A stretch of DNA of 64,000 bases from PFJX01 sp040757575 (GTDB taxonomy: Bacteria; Pseudomonadota; Gammaproteobacteria; Burkholderiales; Thiobacillaceae), in NCBI GenBank assembly GCA_040757575.1, contig JBFLXA010000005.1, forward strand, positions 124,001 to 188,000, given 5' to 3'. Made by a program: the position numbers and the translations under genes. Below, in pieces: positions 62,740 to 64,000 of the stretch. Each line of letters begins with the position of its first letter. Position 1 is the first letter of the stretch. The notes under the pieces were generated by a model. It did no database searches. It had not been told where the DNA came from and saw only the letters and a list, made by a program, of their open reading frames with translations.

Positions 62740-64000
62740 TTATGGGCTGGAGTTAGGGCTGGGGCCAGGGTGGGTGTCCAGTTCCCTCAGGACGGTGCGG
62801 GCGCAGTCCGCCAGAAAGCCGTCGTGGCGGGAGATTTTGCGCATCCAGGTGCTCAGGGGGGTGAGGATATCCGGGGTGGACAGTTTGAGTTCGGCGAGGG
62901 TCAGCAGGAGCAATTCCCCCTTGCCCCGGTCGGCTATGGCGCCGGGTACCTCCGCCAGGGGGGCGAGGGACAGGGTTTCCAGCAGTTGGATCAGGGCGGG
63001 GGCCAGGCGGGGCGCAGCCGTGGCCAGCTGGGGGGCGGGCATCTCCCGGGCGATGAGGAAGCCGATGCCCTGGCGGGTGGGGTCCGGGCTGTCCAGGGCC
63101 TGGAGCAGGATTTCCAGGGCATCGGCACGCCGGGCGATGAGTTCGGCGGCGATGGGGCTGCCGGGGCTGCGGGGCTGGGCGTGGTGGAGTAGATCGGCCA
63201 GGTCGCTGGCGGGGTCGAGTTGCAGGGCCTGCCAGAGCAGGACGTAGCCGCGCAACGGGTGGCTGGGGTTGTTTAGCAGGTCGGCGGGGGGCGGGGATTT
63301 GATCCGGTGGGTGGTCCGCAGGCGGGTGGCGACGGACAGATCGGCCTGTTCCCTGGCCAGCCGGGCTTCCAGCGGAGCGAGTTGGTCAAGGCGGGTGCAG
63401 CAGCTGTCGGCCGGGTAATAGAGGGTGGGGTAGCGGACGAAGTCGGCGCCCATGGGCCAGCGGGCGTGGGCGGTGTAATCCACCCTGACCCGGGGCCAGC
63501 CGGATATCCAGCGGTGGACGGGGCCGGGCAGGGCGACGGTGCGGTTTTCCTGCCAGGCGCTGCCGGTGAAGCGGCCGTCGTCGCCAAAGCTGCGGGTGCA
63601 GGTGACGGTGCCGCAGGCCAGGCAGGCGGCCACGGTGAGTTCGCTGCGGGGGGAGATGAGTTCCCGATGTAACGCGGGGTCACAGTCGCAGGCGACCCGG
63701 GTTTCTGCCAGGGAGGTGTCGTCCGGTGCCTGCTTGCCCATGTGGGCTTGGAGGGAGGTCTCGGGCCGCCGGGGTGTATAGGTGGGAGGGGGGTGAGAGG
63801 GTGAAGGCGTCGGGGCGGGTGGGGGCGGTGGCTGGGTTTCCGGGTCGGCGTATTCCGGCTCTGGAACCCCGAAGTAGTCCCGCATCCTGCCGTTGCGGGG
63901 GCCGTCTCTGGCGGCCAGGGCAAAGCGCAGCGGGGTGCGGGCGCCGTCCTGTTCCAGTTCCATCCAGATTTCCATGCGGGTGGTATCCAGGCCCAGGCCC
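62740..64000 (-). CDS. Large hypothetical protein, 5' end possibly beyond the window
   Basis: The frame stays open to the right edge, so an ATG at 63975 (MEIWMELEQDG) may be internal. About 411 residues are visible: an N-terminal beta-like segment (FALAARDGPRNGRMRDYFGVPEPEYADPE), a Pro-rich linker (QPPPPPAPTPSPSHPPPTYT), a Cys-rich region (ACDCDPALHRE, CLACGTVTCTRSFG) resembling a zinc-binding or wide domain, and a C-terminal helical, HEAT-like region. I do not recognise the family and assign no function. Confidence 0.6.
   Translation of the reverse strand, partial: GLGLDTTRMEIWMELEQDGARTPLRFALAARDGPRNGRMRDYFGVPEPEYADPETQPPPPPAPTPSPSHPPPTYTPRRPETSLQAHMGKQAPDDTSLAETRVACDCDPALHRELISPRSELTVAACLACGTVTCTRSFGDDGRFTGSAWQENRTVALPGPVHRWISGWPRVRVDYTAHARWPMGADFVRYPTLYYPADSCCTRLDQLAPLEARLAREQADLSVATRLRTTHRIKSPPPADLLNNPSHPLRGYVLLWQALQLDPASDLADLLHHAQPRSPGSPIAAELIARRADALEILLQALDSPDPTRQGIGFLIAREMPAPQLATAAPRLAPALIQLLETLSLAPLAEVPGAIADRGKGELLLLTLAELKLSTPDILTPLSTWMRKISRHDGFLADCARTVLRELDTHPGPSPNSSP

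Overview
The window is GC-rich, densely packed chromosomal DNA from a Gram-negative bacterium. The gene content (pyrG-kdsA-eno-ftsB-zipA-ligA, an SHP/DHC cytochrome operon with a QseBC-type regulator pair, EipA/DUF1134, a LeuA of the second isopropylmalate synthase type) fits a betaproteobacterium, most likely of the Rhodocyclales; this is an inference from gene families and order, not a measured identity. No rRNA, tRNA, CRISPR array, transposase or prophage was seen. Most of the window is core chromosome with several small accessory or regulatory islands.

Layout. 1-970: three overlapping minus-strand genes ending in a DUF2235 hydrolase cut by the window edge. 1081-3849: hslU (without hslV beside it) and a DegQ-type periplasmic protease. 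3923-6878: a substrate-binding protein / histidine kinase / response regulator operon. 6984-11997: RhlE helicase, OmpA-family protein, MscS channel, metallophosphoesterase. 12082-16027: envelope lipoprotein, EipA-like protein, a thioredoxin-HEAT fusion and a GabD-type dehydrogenase. 16047-21015: four envelope or stress genes of which three are zinc metallopeptidases, plus YidB- and DUF898-family proteins. 21024-23067: LysR regulator divergent from a DsrC/TusE-like protein and an HPP membrane protein. 24598-27781: DUF4197 protein, response regulator and a chemoreceptor gene broken by one stop codon.

28013-37810 is the core block: CTP synthase, KDO-8-P synthase, enolase, FtsB, ZipA, DNA ligase and two tandem galU genes, each preceded by a short TTG-start reading frame with a shared core. 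A large hybrid sensor kinase follows (38241-41591), then an Fe-S type uracil-DNA glycosylase, rpiA and ilvA. 44816-47999 is a small cytochrome c operon (SHP, diheme cytochrome, small membrane protein) that carries its own two-component system. 49752-51326 holds an apparent transcription attenuator with a Trp-codon leader peptide in front of an EamA exporter and chorismate mutase, beside an Lrp regulator divergent from leuA. 54779-60753 is a six-gene unit: ABC ATPase, FtsX-like permease, LolA-like protein, beta-barrel protein, LytS-type kinase and LytTR regulator. A 195-bp inverted-repeat element sits in frame in the 5' end of the LolA-like gene. The window closes with a Fic protein and two poorly known genes.

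The most notable signals are regulatory: the attenuator at 49858-49960 with its mutually exclusive antiterminator, the paired leaders of the galU genes, the in-frame repeat element at 58534-58728, and the phased CTTAAG boxes in front of the cytochrome operon.
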